In this document: positions 27,526 through 28,497 of the stretch, piece by piece
How the letters are laid out: the number at the start of each line of letters is the position of its first letter
How positions within the stretch are numbered: the first letter of the stretch is position 1
IMG/VR virus record: IMGVR_UViG_3300030426_000008
Location: 1-28,497 of that record
From: a virus
DNA: 28,497 bases
Direction: 5' to 3' (one strand)
Made by a program: the position numbers and the translations under genes
Notes under the pieces: model-generated
Databases searched by the model: none
Told to the model about the DNA's origin: nothing
The model's input: only the letters and a program-made list of their open reading frames with translations

Positions 27526-28497
27526 ATGGCAGGAGCCTTGATCGGCGCGCTTCGCGTCACCCTGGGCATTGACACCGCCGCCTTCGAAGAAGGGCTGGGG
27601 ATTGCCCAGCGGCGTCTGAATGCCGCCGGGCAGAACCTTCAGCAGATCGGCGACCGCATGGCGGGGCTGGGATCGACGCTTTCCATCGGCGTCACCGCCC
27701 CGCTGGTCGCCTTCGGCGCGTCCGCCTTCAAGGCCGCGTCCGACGCCGCCGAACTGCAAAGCGCGTTCGACCAGACGTTCGGCGACATGGCGGCGGAAAT
27801 GACCGCGTGGGCCGAAGCCACGGGCGACGCTATGGGCCGGTCAACCCAGTCCATTCAGCAAGCCGCCAACACCTTCGGCATCTTCTTCAATCAGGCCGCG
27901 CCGACGCGCGAGGTAGCGGCGGAAATGTCCCAGACATTCGCCGTTCTCGCCCAAGACCTTGCGTCGTTTTACAACGTCGCGGAAAGCGATGCGCTTGAGA
28001 AATTGCGGTCCGGACTGTCCGGTGAAAGCGAACCGCTGCGCGATTTCGGCGTCTTCCTGACGGAAGCGAACGTCAAGGCGAAGGCGCTGGAACTGGGGCT
28101 GGGAAGCCTGGGCGGCGAATTGAGCGAGCAAGACAAGATCATGGCGCGCTATGCCCTGATCCTTGACGCCACGTCGAACGCGCAAGGTGACGTCGCCCGG
28201 ACCAGCGAAGGCACCGCGAACCAGATGCGCGCCGCGCAAGCCGCATTCCAGGAACTTCAGGTGACAGTGGGGACGAAGCTGATCCCCGTCCTGACGCCGC
28301 TGATCACGAAGCTGGCGGGTATTCTGGACGCTTTTTCCGGCCTGTCCGAAGGAACCCAGACGTTCATTGTCGCCGCCGCTGCGATTGCCGCCGCCGTCGG
28401 GCCGGTCCTGTTCGCGCTGGGAAGCCTTGTGTCCGTCGTCGGCGGGCTGGTCCCGGTCTTCGCCCCGCTTGTGGCGGTTGTCACCGCCGCCTTCGGC
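27526..28497 (+). CDS. Tail tape measure protein, C-terminus cut by window edge
   Basis: 324 codons visible, open at the right edge. The start ATG 27526 has AAGGA 5 bases upstream. The N-terminal helix region (FEEGLGIAQRRLNAAGQNLQ, QIGDRMAGLGSTLSIGVTAP) is that of tape measure proteins, followed by the conserved GSTANQ-type helix and FGVFLTEANVKAKALELGLG. Near the edge a long hydrophobic stretch (FIVAAAAIAAAVGPVLFALG, then SVVGGLVPVFAPLVAVV) appears, as usual for tape measures that insert in the host membrane. It fixes tail length. The gene follows the chaperone pair as in other HK97-type phages. Confidence 0.93.
   Translation, partial: MAGALIGALRVTLGIDTAAFEEGLGIAQRRLNAAGQNLQQIGDRMAGLGSTLSIGVTAPLVAFGASAFKAASDAAELQSAFDQTFGDMAAEMTAWAEATGDAMGRSTQSIQQAANTFGIFFNQAAPTREVAAEMSQTFAVLAQDLASFYNVAESDALEKLRSGLSGESEPLRDFGVFLTEANVKAKALELGLGSLGGELSEQDKIMARYALILDATSNAQGDVARTSEGTANQMRAAQAAFQELQVTVGTKLIPVLTPLITKLAGILDAFSGLSEGTQTFIVAAAAIAAAVGPVLFALGSLVSVVGGLVPVFAPLVAVVTAAFG

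Larger units (their letters stand above)
787..28497. mobile_element. HK97-type siphophage prophage, left part (right end outside window)
   Basis: The stretch holds every left-to-middle module of a temperate tailed phage: serine integrase, leftward early operon, repressor with operators, Cro-like gene, replication genes with an internal origin-like repeat array, HNH nuclease, small and large terminase, portal, S49 head protease, HK97-fold capsid, connector and head-closure proteins, tail tube, frameshifting tail chaperone and tape measure. Late genes run rightward without any visible break or inactivated gene, so the prophage looks intact as far as it is shown. Lysis genes, baseplate and attR are not in the window. 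The left boundary is placed at the end of the tRNA and could lie some bases inside it. Confidence 0.95.

Noticed and set aside
1-28497. CRISPR array, rRNA, insertion sequence, toxin-antitoxin pair, lysis cassette
   Set aside because: No regular spaced repeats, no rRNA-like sequence, no transposase, no recognisable toxin, holin or endolysin in this window.

Overview
The window is the left part of an integrated, HK97-type temperate siphophage (prophage) in a GC-rich alphaproteobacterium. Sphingomonadales is my best guess. It rests on the style of the flanking thioredoxin-TPR protein and on relatives of gene-transfer-agent proteins (head-spike base, GTA-gp10-type tail chaperone) in the late genes; this is inference, not proof. 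The host flank is short: the start of a thioredoxin/TPR gene on the minus strand (1-503) and an intact tRNA-Gly(GCC) gene (712-786). The prophage starts in or just after this tRNA and runs off the right edge inside the tape-measure gene, so attR, the rest of the tail, the baseplate and the lysis genes are not visible.

Layout. (1) 723-6852, minus strand: one very compact leftward early operon of 15 genes, 11 of whose 14 junctions are 4-base start/stop overlaps. It ends with a large serine integrase whose last 20 codons and stop are read antisense through the tRNA gene. Its cargo is unlike a standard lambda left arm: small membrane proteins, a LexA-type DNA-binding domain, an orphan OmpR-type winged helix, an HD phosphohydrolase, a J-domain protein, DUF4326 and DUF1643 proteins and several unknowns. 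(2) 6896-7931: the immunity region. A LexA/CI-type (S24) repressor and a small membrane protein lie between two operator clusters. Five copies of a 17-bp operator (TAATAC-N5-GTATTA) are visible, two at the left promoter and three at the right promoter. (3) 7929-15894, plus strand: a Cro-like regulator, a second regulator, then a replication/recombination module: DUF2303 (YfdQ), a PcfJ-like protein, RusA resolvase, a zinc-finger protein, a Dam-like methylase, an XF1762-family protein, and a replication initiator that carries iterons inside its own reading frame and a DnaA domain I-like C-terminus. (4) 15895-16729: a possible late promoter-terminator switch, an HNH nuclease, and a structured non-coding stretch that may hold cos. 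(5) 16560-28497: packaging, head and tail genes in canonical HK97 order: a small protein, TerS (P27), TerL, portal, S49 protease, capsid, a small Lys/Ala-rich protein, a head-spike base, a possible head fibre, connector, unknown, head closure, small protein, gp10-like, DUF3168, tail tube, tail chaperone with a -1 frameshift, tape measure.

How it works together. In the lysogen the S24 repressor should hold both promoters silent from paired operators about 23-24 bp apart. SOS-induced self-cleavage would release leftward transcription (regulators, accessory functions, integrase) and rightward transcription (Cro, replication). The 206-aa gene before the terminator at 15971-16010 is placed where late antiterminators sit and may turn on the late operon. 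Assignments come from reading motifs by eye; no database search was possible.
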